Origin: Dermatemys mawii
Lineage: Eukaryota; Chordata; Testudines; Dermatemydidae
Direction of reading: 5' to 3'
NCBI GenBank assembly: GCA_007922305.1
Contig: ML677334.1
Location: 62,866,333-62,930,332, forward strand
Length of the DNA: 64,000 bases
Shown here: piece by piece, positions 10,531 to 23,950 of the stretch
Position numbering within the stretch: position 1 is the stretch's first letter
Layout: each line of letters opens with the position of its first letter
Notes under the pieces: generated by a model
Told to the model about the DNA's origin: nothing
Databases searched by the model: none
Seen by the model: the letters and a program-made list of their open reading frames with translations, nothing else
Translations under genes and position numbers: made by a program

Positions 10531-13500
10531 GTTTCATTTGACCTTAAATGGAAAATCTGTGAATCTATTTTTCAAGTGAAGGCAGATGGCAAAAATTGAA
10601 AATAAATAGAAAAGATCAGTTATTAGGTACTACAGTGATGTACGTTATAGAAAATCTTTAGATAGAAAGGCATCTGACTGACGGAAAGCAGAGAGCAAGT
10701 GCCAGTGTCTCCATTCAGGATAACTGTAGAGATACTAATTTGTAGCTGAGATGAACTTTTCAAGAACCTACACTGTTCTGTGGGGGAGATTTTCATGGGC
10801 ACAAAGGGGAAGCATTTCAGTCCCTTTGAAAGGCAATGGAAGTTCAGGATTGTACTGCCTTTGTGCCTATGAATCTGCCCCTGCAATCAGCTTTGCTCTA
10901 CATTGACTTCATGTGCCCCTGTTTTGGGGAATAGATTGAAACACCTGCCCTCCACATATTTCCATGTGAAACACTGAACAGCAGAGCAAAATCATGATGA
11001 GCATAGACTGTACAGGGACACACACTTAAAAGTACTGTAACTAAAGCAGATTTTTAAATAATTAGAAGTTTTATAACCCAAGAAACTGCTGCACCGGGAG
11101 GAGGAAGGAGAGCGGGGAATAAAAATACAGAGGGTGAGGTGGTTTAAAGGAGGGCTAATAGGATACAGAATATCTAATCCTTAACTTACTGGTTTGAATT
11201 CTGATCAGGCAAGCATTAACTAGAAAGGGGTTTTTCCTAGACACAAAGAGGCTGGTTTGTTTGGCAAAATGTCAGCCAGAGTTTTGTCCTGCAAACCCCA
11301 AACCAGAGGTTCTAGGTCATTTTATTTGAGCTTTAAGGCCAGTTCTCTGTTCTGGCCAAACTCTGTTTCCACAAGATTGGGAGAAAATAGCTTACAGCTA
11401 CTTTTGTATCCCTCTTGAATCCTGAGGTAGGCCTGCCCCCTGCTCTAACTTATTGAAAACTAACCTGCCTCCAGGGATTGCCAGAGCTTTGGAAATCTAG
11501 CCACAACCACCTCTGCTCTCCCATGCTCACTAAATATCATAAAATTATAAGAGACCTAGAATCTCTCCCATCTGAGCAAAATTCTAGTGCAGTACAATTT
11601 TGCACCAACTGACAATATCAAATAAAATGTCACATCTAACTCCACCCATGCTTTTATATTGTGATAATACAATTGAATATCCTAAATAGTCTCATTCCTA
11701 TACTTAAAGTCATTTGTATGAAATGAGCCTTGAGAACTTTCTTGACGTCTGATTCGTTTATGGGGATAGGATCCAGGAGAACACTCACAACAAATCCTCT
11801 AATCCTAAAGGATCATATTCTGGAAGCTACATTTGCCCACAGTTTCTTTAGTCTATCATAAAAACACATTTCTGTTTCAAAGACATTCACAAACAAAATC
11901 AATATCCCAAGAGGGAAAGAACCCTTTTTTATTTTGTCAAGCCACCTCAAAAACAAGGATAGCTTGGAAACAAAGATACAGTTCATCATACTGGCAACTT
12001 CTTGTGGATGATTGAGTATCACAGAAAAGCAACTTTGTGAAGCTAGAATAATTCATTTAGCTTTTGGAAACCCTTTTTTAAAAAACATTTTCATTTCTGC
12101 AACAGGTTGTACTTTCTCTGACTGAGCTGCTGCCCTAACTCCAAGTGAAAGGTTTTGCCAACATATGCACCTGCTCATCTCAGGACAAACCAGACTCAAA
12201 CTGCAACATTTTCTGAAACAAAAACAAGTAATACAGCTATCTCCCCAGTCATGCACAGGAAGCGCATTACACTTTAAACACCATGAGACATGAGTTCTCT
12301 ATGCTCAAGTTATACTTGTATATAAGCTAAGAAAAAGAGCCCATACATTCATTCTGAAATGCATAATGTCTTAGCTGAAGATGTGCAATACCGACCTTCA
12401 GAATAAACTTTTAGTTATAGCTAAAGGGTGAAAGTCTGAAAACCACTGCAAAAACAAAAAGGGGATTCAGGTATGAGTAAGAGAAGAGTTCTTTAACCTC
12501 CACACAAGATCACCGGAGTCCACTGACTCATTTTCATGTATTCCTTCTCTTCCTTTGACAGTAGTCTGACCTTTTCATTTTAAAATACTGCAAAAAAACC
12601 AAACAAAAAACAAAAAACAAAAAAAACCCCAAACCCAATTTGCTCCTGAAGCTCTTTAAATATGTTTTATTTTTTTTTAAAAAAGTCTTACTTGTTTGAA
12701 GCTTGAAAACCAGCTCCCAGGGTGTGGTGTTACTTTTCAGAAGGGAAGTTTATTCTGACAAACTTTTGAAGAAGTCTGATCTAAAAACTCCCCCCCCCAC
12801 ACACAAAAGTTTCCACAAACTTTGAAACCATATGATTAAGTTCATCCCCTGTGGCAGCTTCTCCTTTTGTCTTGTGTACTCATATTCAAAACTCTTTCAC
12901 ATGAATGTACACAGATTTATTTATTCCATGCAGGTTACTTTGCATTTACTTCTTCTTTATGTAAGACTTGTTTCAAAGTATGAACAATGCTTTCTGTCAT
13001 TTGCTAAAGTAGTTTTTGTTTTTCTTTTCTTAAACACAAAATTTACCTCCTTTTGGAATTACAGCAATGTGCTTTCTCATCCTGGGACTCAATACTGCAA
13101 ACACTCATACATCCAAATCCCTGGGGACTACATACATGGGACTTCCCACATGCATAGTTCACATATAGATGTTTGTAGAATCAGGTCCTGTGAAAGTAGT
13201 AGTTGTTTCAGGAATGTTGGTTTTATTACTTAAAGTTAAAAATACATGTATTTCTATCTTACCCACAAGATTCCAGAATGAACGTACTATTGCTTTAAGG
13301 ATCACTTTTTGCACTATTTCCTTTACACTATTTTAAATGTAGAATTTAAAGCACAGAAGTACATACAATCATATACAGCTAAATGGCAAACTATGATTCT
13401 GCAGTTATTATTTACAATGGCTCCTAAGACCCATTAATATTGCCTTACCATTACTTTTTAAGATGCTTTAGATTTTCATTTATAATGAATTAATAAATAA

Positions 13501-14100
13501 ATAATAACAGCAATAAATTGTCCACAATACAAATACTAGCTCTTTCTTTTCTGGGGGTAAATTATTAATCTTCCCCCAAAATAAAATAAAAATAATCAAT
13601 TTTTGTAACTTCTTCAGAATTTGCAACATTGTTTGGACCTCACCTTACCTTGTTACCTATCAAATCTTTTGGCAATAACCACTTCAAAATTTCTACTTTC
13701 CTTGAGTTTACACTATCACCACGAGTTGGGGGTTTGTATGTTTGTGTGAGTGAGTGAGAGAGAGAGAAAAATTCTTCCTTGGTCTAGATCAGACTGTAAG
13801 TTCCTTGGATCATGAAGCATGTTATCTTATATCTGTCCGGCACACATCACACTGTCAGTATTCAATAAGTTGTAATGCCTTTTCTATAATCTTCATGTCA
13901 TTGTGGGGGTGGGGGGAAGTTTGCACATCCTTAGCTCACGTATCATTGCATATGATTCACCATATGCGTCTTTGAATTTATAACACTTCTATAGCTATCA
14001 AACCACTGACTATCCTGGCTTAGTTAATATAATATTTCATAATTTCTTCTGAAATTGCTGCCAAAGACACTGATCAGCCACAAACATTTTTAATTATTCC
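10531..14100. other. Unassigned non-coding DNA with simple repeats
   Basis: I see no gene here. A frame of 133 codons at 12832-13233 (plus) has no domain or exon-like features. There is A-rich low complexity at 12585-12640, a C run followed by CA repeats near 12790-12804, and a GT/GA microsatellite at about 13740-13770. Confidence 0.4.
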
Positions 14101-14104
14101 TCAG

Positions 14105-14182
14105 GTAGGGCCTGATCAACAGACTACTGATGTCACCAGCAGTCTTTTCACTCACTTCAATGGACTTTCTATCAGGCCCCTA
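14105..14182. repeat. Short imperfect palindrome
   Basis: The ends read gggcctgatc and, inverted, atcaggcccc, with acttcaatgg in the interior. It belongs to the same style of short palindromic repeat as those at 8885 and 57296. Confidence 0.5.
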
Positions 14183-14760
14183 ATAAGGATATTACATATC
14201 TAAAAAACCTTTCCCCTCTCCTATTTTAAGAAGAGAATGTAAACAGGTTTTGATATTTGGCCTAAACAAAGGTCATGTAAAACTGCCCTGCCTTTTCATA
14301 GACAATAATTATCAAGAAGACACTCAAACTACTAATATGGCTTCCAGAGAATGCAAAAGGCCTAAGAAGAGTTTAAATAGTAATTCTGTAAACATTTTGT
14401 ATCCTTGAAACTGACAGACATGAGGATCAGAGAGCTGATGTCTACTACATTTCAAATGTTACAAAACGTCCTCCCATGCCTGCCAGTTTGTTTCCACCTC
14501 TGGAAAATTAGTCACACTGGACTCAGTAATCAAGCTTTCATCCCTGAATATGTTGTATGTGCAGGTGAAGTAAAGACAGTAGCTGTAATTGAAAAATAAG
14601 TGATAAGGAATTTGGGACAAGTCTGGTGAAACTAATAGGTGATTTAAAAGCTTGCTAAAGCTTTTTGTATGGCTTCCTTACAAATAAAAAAGAGAGAGAA
14701 AATATTTTTCAAATTCTAAAACCAGACCTGCAGATCAATTCACAATGGAAAATTCTAGTC

Positions 14761-15097
14761 CAGGGGTTGCCAACGTTTCAGAATTGGTGTGCTGAGTCTT
14801 CATTTATTCACTCTAATTTAAGGTTTTGCATGCCAGTAATACATTTTAACGTTTTCTATAAGTTATATATAACTTCCTATAAGTCTTTCTATAAGTCTAT
14901 AATATGTAACTAAACTATTGTTGTATGTAAAGTAAATATGGTTTTTAAAATGTTTAAGAAGAGTCATTTAAAATTAAATTAAAATGTCCACCTCCCCACC
15001 CTCCGGACAGGTGGCCAGGACCCAGGCAGTGCGAGTGCCACTAAAAATCAGCTTGCATGACACCTTTGGCACCCAGGCCATAGGTTGCCTACCCCTG
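14761..15097. mobile_element. Non-autonomous hAT element (337 bp)
   Basis: The left end caggggttgccaac and the right end, inverted caggggtaggcaac, match at 12 of 14 positions. The flanks ttctagtc (14753-14760) and cactagtc (15098-15105) agree at 6 of 8 positions, as expected for an aged 8-bp hAT target-site duplication. The interior is AT-rich, with a short GC-rich part near the right end, and has no coding capacity. Confidence 0.85.
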
Positions 15098-17067
15098 CAC
15101 TAGTCCCAGCTGTGGTTTGGAAACTATTGGTTTACAACATATCATGTAAACAATGAGTGAAAAATCATCTCACAATTTCCCCTGTATTGAGGGACAGCTG
15201 CAGGCAAGTGGCTACCAGTAACAAGAAGCCCCCAAAACTAAGTATTTATTTGCTTATCTTAAACATGAGGTAACAGATGTCATCATGTGAGGGCATGGGT
15301 TTGGGTTTTTTCATAGAATTCCTGAAAATGCCATTAGAATATCCCACAAGCACATCACAGATAGGAATATCATGAAATTCCTTAAACATTGTGTCAGCTG
15401 AAAGCAGTTTGAGCTCTCTAAGAAACACAAAAATGGTAAAAAAGTCCTTTAATGTCTTCTATTTTCCTCCCAGACATAAAAGTCCTTATTTAATATCTAT
15501 AGCAATAAAGGCTTAGTAATAACCATGAAGGCCAAACTAGTTTGAAGAACATTTATTCAGTGCAGCTGTGTTGCCAAATACACACACCCATTGGCAAATC
15601 TGCGGCATGGGGAGATTAAGGAAGCTTCACAGCCGTAGGCATCCAAACTCCTTTAAAAACTAAAGGGGAAACTCTGCCTTGCGATGAGCGGGTGTGCTTT
15701 GGAGGCAGGGGAAAAAAGGACACTGGGAGCACTTTGCATAATGAGTTTAGTGAAATCTTCATCATTCTGAAATTTGGAAAGCAGCCTTGACTCCAAATGA
15801 AACAATAAGAATAGAGTAGGAAATTTATCCTACAATAGCTAAAGCATCTACCTGCCACATGGAATATTTGCATGAAGAGTTTTGCATTGGTGATGATTAC
15901 AAGCCCACTGTTGGCTTCCACAAAGCTTATTCACTACTCCTTTTTGGCTGGCTGGTTAATGTCACAGGATTAATATTATGATCAAGGGATCACTAACTTC
16001 ATAGTCAGTGGAAATAACTAAAATACACTGTGAGTAATGCCACTGGGAATGACTGACTTTGGCAGGATCTTACATGAGGAAGTAATCGGTGAAAAGGAAC
16101 TACCATGATCAAGTCTCTGCTGAGCAATAAACAAATTCTGTTTCAACTTAAAGTCTGTGTCTCCACTAAAGAAGGTCAATGGTGCTGCAAAGTGTGTGTA
16201 AATCCACACAGAATTTGTCCTCAGACCAAACTCTTTGCACTGATAAAGAGTCAAGATTAAAGAGGCCTCCACTGTGTAATGAATACAACAGCTGAGAACC
16301 AGTGCATTACAAAATGATTAATTTAGGCAACAGTGAACAAGAGGGGATACATTTAAATGAAAAAAAAAGCCACAAAAACCTTACATTTTAATCCTTAACA
16401 GGTGCTCAGAAGCTACCGTGATGGTGGTCACAGAAGTGAACAGATAGAAGGAAAGCAACTGAAAGAATGGAAAATGAACAAGAGAGGAAGAGCAAAGAGT
16501 GGCATAGAGAAGTAAAGAAACATGATTGCACAACAGAGAAAAATAAGAAAGAGAAAAGACTGAGGACACAACTTAGTCTAAGGAAAGACATGGAAAATGG
16601 GAAGATAACCAAATGCAAGGCACAATAATTAAATACATTTATTACTTAAACATTTTTTCTGGCACTATAAAAAAGTAATGAACGGATGGGTAGGAGAGCA
16701 GTGTAATATGGTCCTTGAGCGAGGCATGATAAATGGCAACATGCACTACACTATAGTTGTGAACATTTGTGCATGTAAGGGTAAAGTGCAAAGCATGAGT
16801 ATATGGTGCAACCAGATTAGAAATATTTGATGACCACTATAAAAACCTATACATTCAACCCCATATTCCCAGTGAATACCCACTATTGAATATTTCAGAA
16901 AGACATTTGTTTTCAAATGGTCAGACAAATGAAAAGTTTCTTTTAGTCTTCCATTCTCCCATGATATACACACATAACTCTCACTGTGGTGGACTCAGAG
17001 ATTTCTGTGAAAATGACTGCCAGCTTTTGAAATGTTTAAGCTGTTATGGGAATAGAAGAGAAAAGGA
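15098..17067. other. Unassigned non-coding DNA
   Basis: No gene or confidently named repeat is visible. Frames are short, and the serine- and phenylalanine-rich ones at 16381-16618 come from a purine-rich strand. Confidence 0.4.
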
Positions 17068-19330
17068 ATCATAGAATCACAGAAATGTTGGATTGGAAGG
17101 CACCTCAGTAGGTCATCTAGTTTGCCACAGAGGCAGAACTAAGTGTTATCTAGAGCATCACTGACAGGTGTTTGTCTAACCTGCTCTTAAAAACCACCTA
17201 TAATGGGAATTCCACAACTCCCTAGGTAATTTGTTCCAGGGCTTAACCACCCTGACCAGTTAAAAAGTTTTTCCTAATGTCTAACCTACATATTCCTTGT
17301 GTATTTAAGCCCATTACTTCTTGTCCTATCTTCAGTGTATAAGGAGAACAATGTATTGCCCTCCTCTTAATAACAACCTTTTAGGTACTTGAAGACTGTC
17401 ATCATGTCCCCCTCAGTCTTCTCTTTTCCAGACTAAACAAACCCAGCTTTTTCAATCCTTCATCACAGGTCATGTTTTCTAGACCTTTAATCATTTTTGT
17501 TTCTCTCCTCTGGATTTTCTACATTTTTTCTACATTTTCCTCAGAGTGTAGTGCCCAAAACTGGACACAGTAATCCAGTTGAGAAGTGCTTATCAGTGCT
17601 GAGTAAAGTGGAATAATTACTTCTTGTGTCTTGTTTACAACACTCCTGCTAATACATCCTAGAATGCTCGCTTTTTTTGGGTGGGGGGGAACAGTATTAC
17701 ACTGTTGACTCATATTTAGTTTGTGATCCACTATAAGCCCCTGATCGTTTTCTGTAGTACTCCTTCTTAGGCAGTCATTTCCCATTTTGTATTTGTGCAA
17801 CTGATTATTCTTTCCTTAGTGGAGTATTTTGCATTTGTCCTTATTGAATTTCATCCAATTTATTTCAGATCATTTTTCCAGTTTGTCAAGAGCATTTTGA
17901 ATACTAATCCTGTCCTCCAAAGTACTTGCAACCCCTCCCAGCTTGGGATCATCCACTAACTTTATAAGTGTACTCTCTATGCCATTATTTAAATCATTTA
18001 TGAAGATAATGACTAGAACTGGACTCAGAACAGACCTCTGCATGATCCCACTTGCTATGCCCTTCAAGCATGACTATGAACCATTGATAACTAGACTCTG
18101 AATATAGTTTTTCAACCAATTGTGCACCCACTTTAGAGAGTAGTTTCCTCTAGGCTATATTTCCCTACTTTGTTTATAAGAAGGTCATGAGAGACTGTAT
18201 CAAAAGCTTTACAAAGGTTGAGATATATCACATCTACTGCTTCTTCCACCCCCCGCATCCACATACTTGTTACCTATCAGAGAAGGATATTACATTGGTT
18301 TGTCCTGATTTGTTCTTGACAAATCCATGTTACTGACCATCTTATTATCTTTGATTATTATCTATTATTGATTGTTCTTTCCCTATCTTTCCAGATGTCA
18401 AAGGCAAACTGACAGGTCTATACTTTTTTTTATAGATAGGTACTATATTTGCCCTTTTCAAGTCCTCTGTGAACTCTCCTACCTTTCATGGATTCTCAAA
18501 GATAATTGCTAATTGCTCAGAGATCTCTTCACCCAGTTCAGTAAGTATTCGAGGATGTATTTTGTCAAGCCCTGGCAACATGAAGACATCTAATTTGCTT
18601 ACATAAATCTTACCTTGTTCTCTCTCTCTATTTAAGCCTTAGATCCTGCCCTGTTTAAACTGATGTTCATTATGGTAGTCACCACTAACCTTTTTGCTGA
18701 AAATTGAAACAAAAATGTCATTTAACACTTAAGCCATTGTTGCGTTTTCTGTTATTTTCTTTCCTTTCTCATTGAGTAATGAGCTACCCAGTCCTTGGTT
18801 TTCCCCTGGCTTCTACTGTATTAGAAACATGTTTTCTTGTTACCTTTTACTTCCCTAGCTAGTTTAATGTTATTTTGTGGCTTGGCCTTTCTAATTTTGT
18901 ACCTACATGCTTGTGGGGTTTTTTTATGGATCGATTCATCCTTCATAATTTGGCCAAGCTTCCACTTTTTCTGTATGACCCTTATTTGAGTTTCAGGTTG
19001 TTGTAGATCTGGTTAAGCCAGTTTGGTCTTTTACCCTAGCTTAGCTAGTCATTGGGATAGTTTGCCTGAATGTCTCTTAAAAACTGTGAATGCTCCTAAG
19101 GTTTTTTTCCCCATTAAACTTGCTTTCTACGGGATCTTAGATATCAATTCTATGAGTTTGCTAAAGTGTATCGTCTTGAAGTCCATTGTCTTTATTCTAC
19201 TGTTTTCCCACTACCATTCTTTGGAATCATGATCTCTATTATTTCATAATTATTTTCGCCTAAGCTGCATTCCACCTTCAAACTTTCAATTCAATGTTTT
19301 AATCACCTCCTCTAGGCTTTCTCCATTCAG
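17068..19330 (-). mobile_element. CR1 retrotransposon, old antisense copy, 5'-truncated
   Basis: The 3' end lies at 17068, where atcatagaatcacag is the reverse complement of the CR1 tail. Moving rightwards on the minus strand one meets the CR1 3' untranslated region and then reverse transcriptase remnants. Two open pieces are visible: 17519-17800 (with ILGCISRSV and IIPLYSALI) and 17870-18067 (with SGIMQRSVLSPVL and KLVDDPKLGG). In the second piece the usual FADD catalytic box reads LVDD. Further CR1-like coding debris runs to about 19.3 kb. The copy has many stops and is dead. A CR1 subfamily cannot be given. Confidence 0.85.
17870..18067 (-). pseudogene. CR1 reverse transcriptase fragment
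   Basis: This 65-codon open piece covers the palm motifs B and C of a CR1 reverse transcriptase. Motif B is degenerate (SGIMQRSVLSP instead of SGVPQGSVLGP), and motif C is LVDD instead of FADD. The downstream part of the domain continues at 17519-17800. Loss of the conserved residues shows that it is inactive. Confidence 0.75.
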
Positions 19331-19439
19331 ACCCTATTTCAGCAGAGAAACATGGAAAGGCTGTTCTTTATATAGTAGTACTAGTATCATGAGATCTGGA
19401 TATTTAATTCTGCTCTCAAAAGTGAGTATATAACAATGA

Positions 19440-19567
19440 CAGCATGCATATGAAGAAGTGTGTTTTTTACACACTAAAGCTTATGCCCAAATAAATCTGT
19501 TTGTCTCTAAGATGCCACCAGACTCCTCGTTGTTTTTGTGGATACAGACTGACACGTCTACCCCTAT
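19440..19567 (-). mobile_element. Turtle-type SINE tail, antisense
   Basis: The stretch aaatctgtttgtctctaaga followed by tggatacagactgacacg is the reverse complement of the SINE tail also seen at 4013-4131. The copy is old (several mismatches) and lacks the polymerase III head. Confidence 0.75.
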
Positions 19568-20594
19568 AATGGCACTATATTACTCACCAAACCCGCTCCC
19601 TCTGTGTACTCAGAGTCATATCTGAGGACTTTAGTGACAACAAATACTTGTTTTGTTATTTTTCATAACAAGGCTTTCAGCATGAACTGGTAGCCGGCTT
19701 CTCTCTTTAATAGACTGAACAAAGCTCCTAGATTGGAACATTTCTGAACATTGGGGTGTGGGAAGTCAAAATGCAGACTTAAATGTAGATGTGTATTTTG
19801 CTGCTTACCCCATCTCTGGTTAGTAGCTGTTGCTAGCAAGAAATAAAATGGTATCCATGTCCAGCAAAGACTGGACAAATAAAATGTGTTTTTAACAATT
19901 TTATCAAACTCTGGACCAATGCGTTGAATTATTTATTAACATGGCTCTTTTCTGTCTACACTGGCCAGGGAAAATAGTATAGTGCCTACTAGCAAGGAGT
20001 CCTAAAAATTCACTGGAGGCTTTCACACTGTATTTCTGCATATATATATAAAAGTCAAAAGCACCCCCCCCCCCAAAAAAAAAGAAAGCACAGATCTATA
20101 TAAAAAAGTCTCTTAATTCTATACACCCATAAGGTGAATTCCTGGAGACTTGGCACCGGCATATTTATTCTTCTGAACAGAAAAATGTTTACAGTCTATT
20201 TCATACTGATGTCATGCCCACACACTTATATCCTCACTAAATCTACAGATAATGTGATAAAACAACAAAGAGAAATGTCAGGTTGTTGGGGGTTTTTTTC
20301 ATTAGAGCTTGTAAACAGGAGCTGGGTATGCAAAACTAGCAAAAATGGAGAGTCCCTGAGGTTTGCATACAGGAACAAACAAAAGTTTTTTTTCAAGAGG
20401 AGACAGTTTGTATAAAAGGGGCTGTGTGAAGTGATATCTTGAAGAAAAAGATTCAGAACTTTTAAAATAAAGCTTACACTCTCCAAAGAGTATGAATTTG
20501 TTTATGCTACGTTACTAACTCCTTGATCCCTCCAGGCATAACACTTTTGGTGCGAAGCACTAATACATTATGCGCTCTGAAGTAGTTATCTGTA
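19568..20594. other. Unassigned AT-rich DNA
   Basis: No gene is visible. A C-run/A-run low-complexity stretch lies at about 20066-20092. Confidence 0.4.
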
Positions 20595-20960
20595 AGGCTA
20601 TGATTATGTCACAGAGGTCACGGAAGTCACAGAATCTGTGACTTCCATTTAGCTCCATGACATTTTCTGTTCTGGGGCTGGAGCTCCCAGCCAACCCTGC
20701 CCCCGACAGATCCCAGCCCCCGCCGTGGTGGGGAGACCCTGCACCTGCCCAGCCACAGCGGAGGGCTGGTGGATCCTACAGTTGTCCAGCTGCAGCAGAC
20801 AATGGGGACTCTCTGCATCTGCCCAGCCATGGCAGGCGGCCGGGAGACCCTGAAGCTGCCCAGCCCCACTGGCAGGACACCCCAGATCTCCCACACACTG
20901 CAATGGTGAGGGGATTCAGGAGCCCCAGTAGCAGTGAGTGCTGAACCTGCCTACCCATTT
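20595..20960. mobile_element. hAT-like GC-rich element, copy A (partial)
   Basis: The left end (taaggctatgattatgtcac, with ggtcacggaagtcacagaat) matches the left end of the complete copy at 27896-28840. A GC-rich body follows. The right terminus of the family is missing. The stem ggaagtcacag (20622-20632) pairs perfectly with 20636-20646 over a 3-nt loop. Overlapping frames in this stretch are GC artefacts. Confidence 0.55.
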
Positions 20961-22120
20961 TGTCAGGGATATTCCCTCCTCACATCCACCATGGATGTGA
21001 TGTAACATTACAGTAATATACAGTGTTTAAGCACAAGAAGTGCCAGGGAATACAAACATTACTTTATTTTCATTAACTCAGCCATGCCGCCAAACACACA
21101 TAGCCAGCCAGTCCCACACACAATTTTAAAAGCTGGGTCTGAACACTAGATCATGAAGCTCAAGACTACCTTTATTGAGAAGTTGTTTCATATCAGGGTG
21201 TTGTTACATATTGAAACAGTCTCTTTTTAAAGCTGATAGTACACTGATTTCAAAGGCTAGGGGAAAATGAGTTAGTACAGTATGTTTGTGATCTTCTGGC
21301 AATTCCTGAAAAACACTGCTGAAGATACTATTTATAGACTTATGTAGATTGTTCATATAAAACATTTGCTTGATTTCTTTTCTCTGTTTTCTTATTACTA
21401 ATAGAATCCATTCTGAATGTGCTCTCTGGGAATACAAAATGATTAAATCAAGGTTTGACCTTTCTGGAGTTGACACAGTCTGGAACCAGTCTCTAGACAC
21501 AGAGGCCCAATCACCCCACACGTTGCTCTCGATCGCAAACACATACTCACAGACTGCCATACCTGGTTCTTAAAGTTCTGTACCATTAACCAAATGATAA
21601 AAAAGCAACAGTACAACAAATATTAGAAAAAGATCCAAATTCACCTCTAAATACAATGCTTTTTGATATAAAAGTCATCCCAACAAGTATTCTAGTGACC
21701 TCACAATATATGTTATGCATAAACTTACTTTTTTTTTTAACCTATCATCAGCAGAATTTGGACCCAACCTTTCAGATGCACAGCACTAGCTTTTTCCACT
21801 TCAGTTTTAGGATTAAGTGCTAGGGGAAAGCATACGGTTACTGTCTATGTGGACTAGTCCATACGACACACACATTACCAGTTGTAGGTTTACACGATCA
21901 TTTGTGGGACAGTAGTGGATTTTGGTTTCTATTCCTGGCTCTAGCAGCAGATTGTGGTCTGTGGGTTATAGATAGCTTAACAGTATATCAACACTCCTGT
22001 TTGGGTCATTTGTGGAGACTGATCCAAGGATATCTGGACATAAAAACACAAGTCTCTCCCACTTGTGCTAAAGGACGAGATCTCACAGCACAGCTATAGT
22101 AGCAGAGGCACAAACCTCTA
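20961..22120. other. Unassigned non-coding DNA
   Basis: No gene or named repeat is recognised. Short frames on both strands overlap and carry no domain. Confidence 0.4.
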
Positions 22121-22362
22121 TGGGTATGTCAATAGTGCAATCGCAGGGTGAGATTCCAGTTGGAGAAGCTTTATCCTAGCTAACTCAAATCCCAGAGCAG
22201 TGAGGCTGCAGCTGCATGGGGTTATTACTTGAGGAGCTAGCCCATGCTGAAGCTCATGCTGCTGTGGCTTCGCTAGTCCTGTACCAGGAGTAGTTAGAAG
22301 AAAGCTAGCGTGGGTGTGATTAGCAATAATCATCCCTCGCGATTGCAGTGTAGACATTCTCT
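22121..22362. mobile_element. MITE with ~24-bp inverted ends
   Basis: The left end atgtcaatagtgcaatcgca and the inverted right end atgtctacactgcaatcgcg share most positions. The interior has no coding capacity. Superfamily is not resolved because I could not fix a target-site duplication. Confidence 0.7.
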
Positions 22363-22454
22363 ACACGTGGTCTAGCTCTTCCCTCAAAGCTGTGTAGAAA
22401 AGTGGTTCTTCTATCGTTCTAATCCCATAAACGAAAAAATGAGAGTGCAGGCTC

Positions 22455-22630
22455 AGGTGGTTTGGTCATGTGAAGTGAAGTCCTGAAAACTGTGCGAGTA
22501 AGAGAGTCCAATGCATCATTTCTGGAGGAAAAAGACAGAGGGGCCAACCCAAAGAGAAGTGGTGGGATGTCACAAAGGAAGAAATGTTAGCATGTGTTGT
22601 GATAGAGAATATGGCATTGAACAGAGAACT
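22455..22630 (+). pseudogene. Non-LTR retrotransposon ORF2 C-terminus fragment
   Basis: In frame from 22455 the translation contains RWFGHVK, a stop, RQRGQPKEKWWD and TKEEM. This is the C-terminal signature (RW.GHV ... GRP...W.D ... KEDM) common to APE-type non-LTR retrotransposons outside CR1. Only this end survives. It may be the same lineage as the element at 44.8-47.4 kb, but the overlap is too short to decide. Confidence 0.7.
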
Positions 22631-22749
22631 TGAGGGGGGCGGGACTCAGAGGTGACCCTATTTAACAGGACTCAAAGAAGGTGGAAGAGAGAAGGAATTC
22701 TGCCCCCTTCCCACTCCCTCCGCTCTGACATTCCTTTTCAAAGTGGCTA

Positions 22750-23374
22750 TTCCCAACCATGAGAGTTCTGCTGTCCAGCAACCACTGAACACTAGGAAAA
22801 ACTGGAGCACGCCTGCTAGCAGGGGGCTGGTGAGTGCCACAGGGGGTCTGGGTGTAGGAGAGTGGATCTTGGGGAAGTGATGGGGTGGGGGGAACTGGGA
22901 ACTAGGGGTCAAGTTTTAGGTGGGGCTCTGATCCTGGCTCCGTGCCTTGGGTTCTGGCGGCCTGCGCCGTGTGCTCCACACCTGGTCGGCTGCCCGCCCG
23001 GCATAGCAGAGTCCAAGTCACAGCTGCTGGCTCAGGGGGTCCAGTTGCCAACTGCCTGGCCCTGGGCAGGGGGGTCCGAGGGTCCAGCTGTCGACTGCCG
23101 GGCCCCAGGCAGCGGGGTCCCAGAGTCCCAGTTGTCTGGCCCTGGGAAGTGGGGTCCTGGGGTACTGGCTGCAAGGTCTGGCCCCAGGCTGGGGCCTTGG
23201 GTCTGGCTGTCCAGCCCTGCCCCCTGGGCTCTGCTTCTGGTCCCACGCTGTGGAGGGGTCTCTGGGTGGGGGGCACTGGACATAGGGAACTGTGGAGTTT
23301 TTTTGTGCTGGGACCTCTGTGGTTGTCAACCTGCAGCCCATGGACCACAATGATAAATAGGTGGAGAACCACTG
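22750..23374. mobile_element. GC-rich hAT-like element, one terminus visible
   Basis: The right end, read inverted, begins cagtggttctccacc, a hAT-type terminus ending at 23374, and a second copy-like end lies near 23310. The body (22.8-23.3 kb) is GC-rich and gives long overlapping frames on both strands, none of them with protein-like features. The left terminus is not certain. Confidence 0.5.
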
Positions 23375-23446
23375 CTCTAGATAATACTTAGTCCTGCTAT
23401 GAATGCGGGGACTGGACTAGAAGAGCTCTTCCAGTCCTATGATTTA
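23375..23446 (+). mobile_element. CR1 3' tail fragment
   Basis: The sequence ataatacttagtcctgctat, then gggactggactagaag and cttccagtcctatgat is the terminal ~70 bp of a sauropsid CR1. The hAT-like element to its left probably inserted into this CR1. Confidence 0.75.
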
Positions 23447-23820
23447 CTTACTCAAAGACAATAATTTGTTGCCTCCCGTGAGACCGATTCCTCTCTCTGC
23501 CCCACCTCTCTGGGGATTGAGATTTGAAATCCCCTGAACTACAACATGGCATCTTGAGACAATGTTCCTTTTTAAAACTGCTGGGTTCGGTTTTTTTTAA
23601 AAAAAATTCCTTGTGTTCGTGGGCATTTCCTGTCCTGTTATCCCTGACCAACTAGAACAACTAGAAATATTTGATATTTCAGCTGTCGCAGCATATGCTT
23701 CCCCCAGCCCCTCAATAATCAGAAACAATATACAGTTCTGTTCCAAAAATTTTCTGAATTTGTCAGCAAATCAGATTCAGACCAGCAAACTGTGTGTGCA
23801 TGTGTCCCCTTTATAACCTT

Positions 23821-23950
23821 CGGTCCAGTGGTTAGGCTAGGGCTTACCTGGAATGTTGGAGACCCAGGTTTGAATAGTCACTCTGGAGCACGGACATGAA
23901 CTCAAATCCCCCCATACCCAGCTGAGCATCCTAACCAACACGTTATAGCT
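23821..23950 (+). mobile_element. tRNA-derived SINE fragment
   Basis: A box-A-like stretch (ccagtggttaggctaggg) is followed by a box-B-like stretch (gacccaggtttgaatagt) at tRNA spacing. This is a SINE head known from turtles and other amniotes. The tail is not clear. Confidence 0.6.

Noticed and set aside
12832..13233. 133-codon frame
   Set aside because: Hydrophobic, Ser- and Cys-rich chance translation of T-rich DNA; no domain or conserved start context.
22862..23391. Long overlapping frames up to 163 codons on both strands
   Set aside because: They sit in a GC-rich transposon body where stop codons are rare, overlap each other in several frames, and are rich in Gly, Pro, Ala and Trp without motifs.
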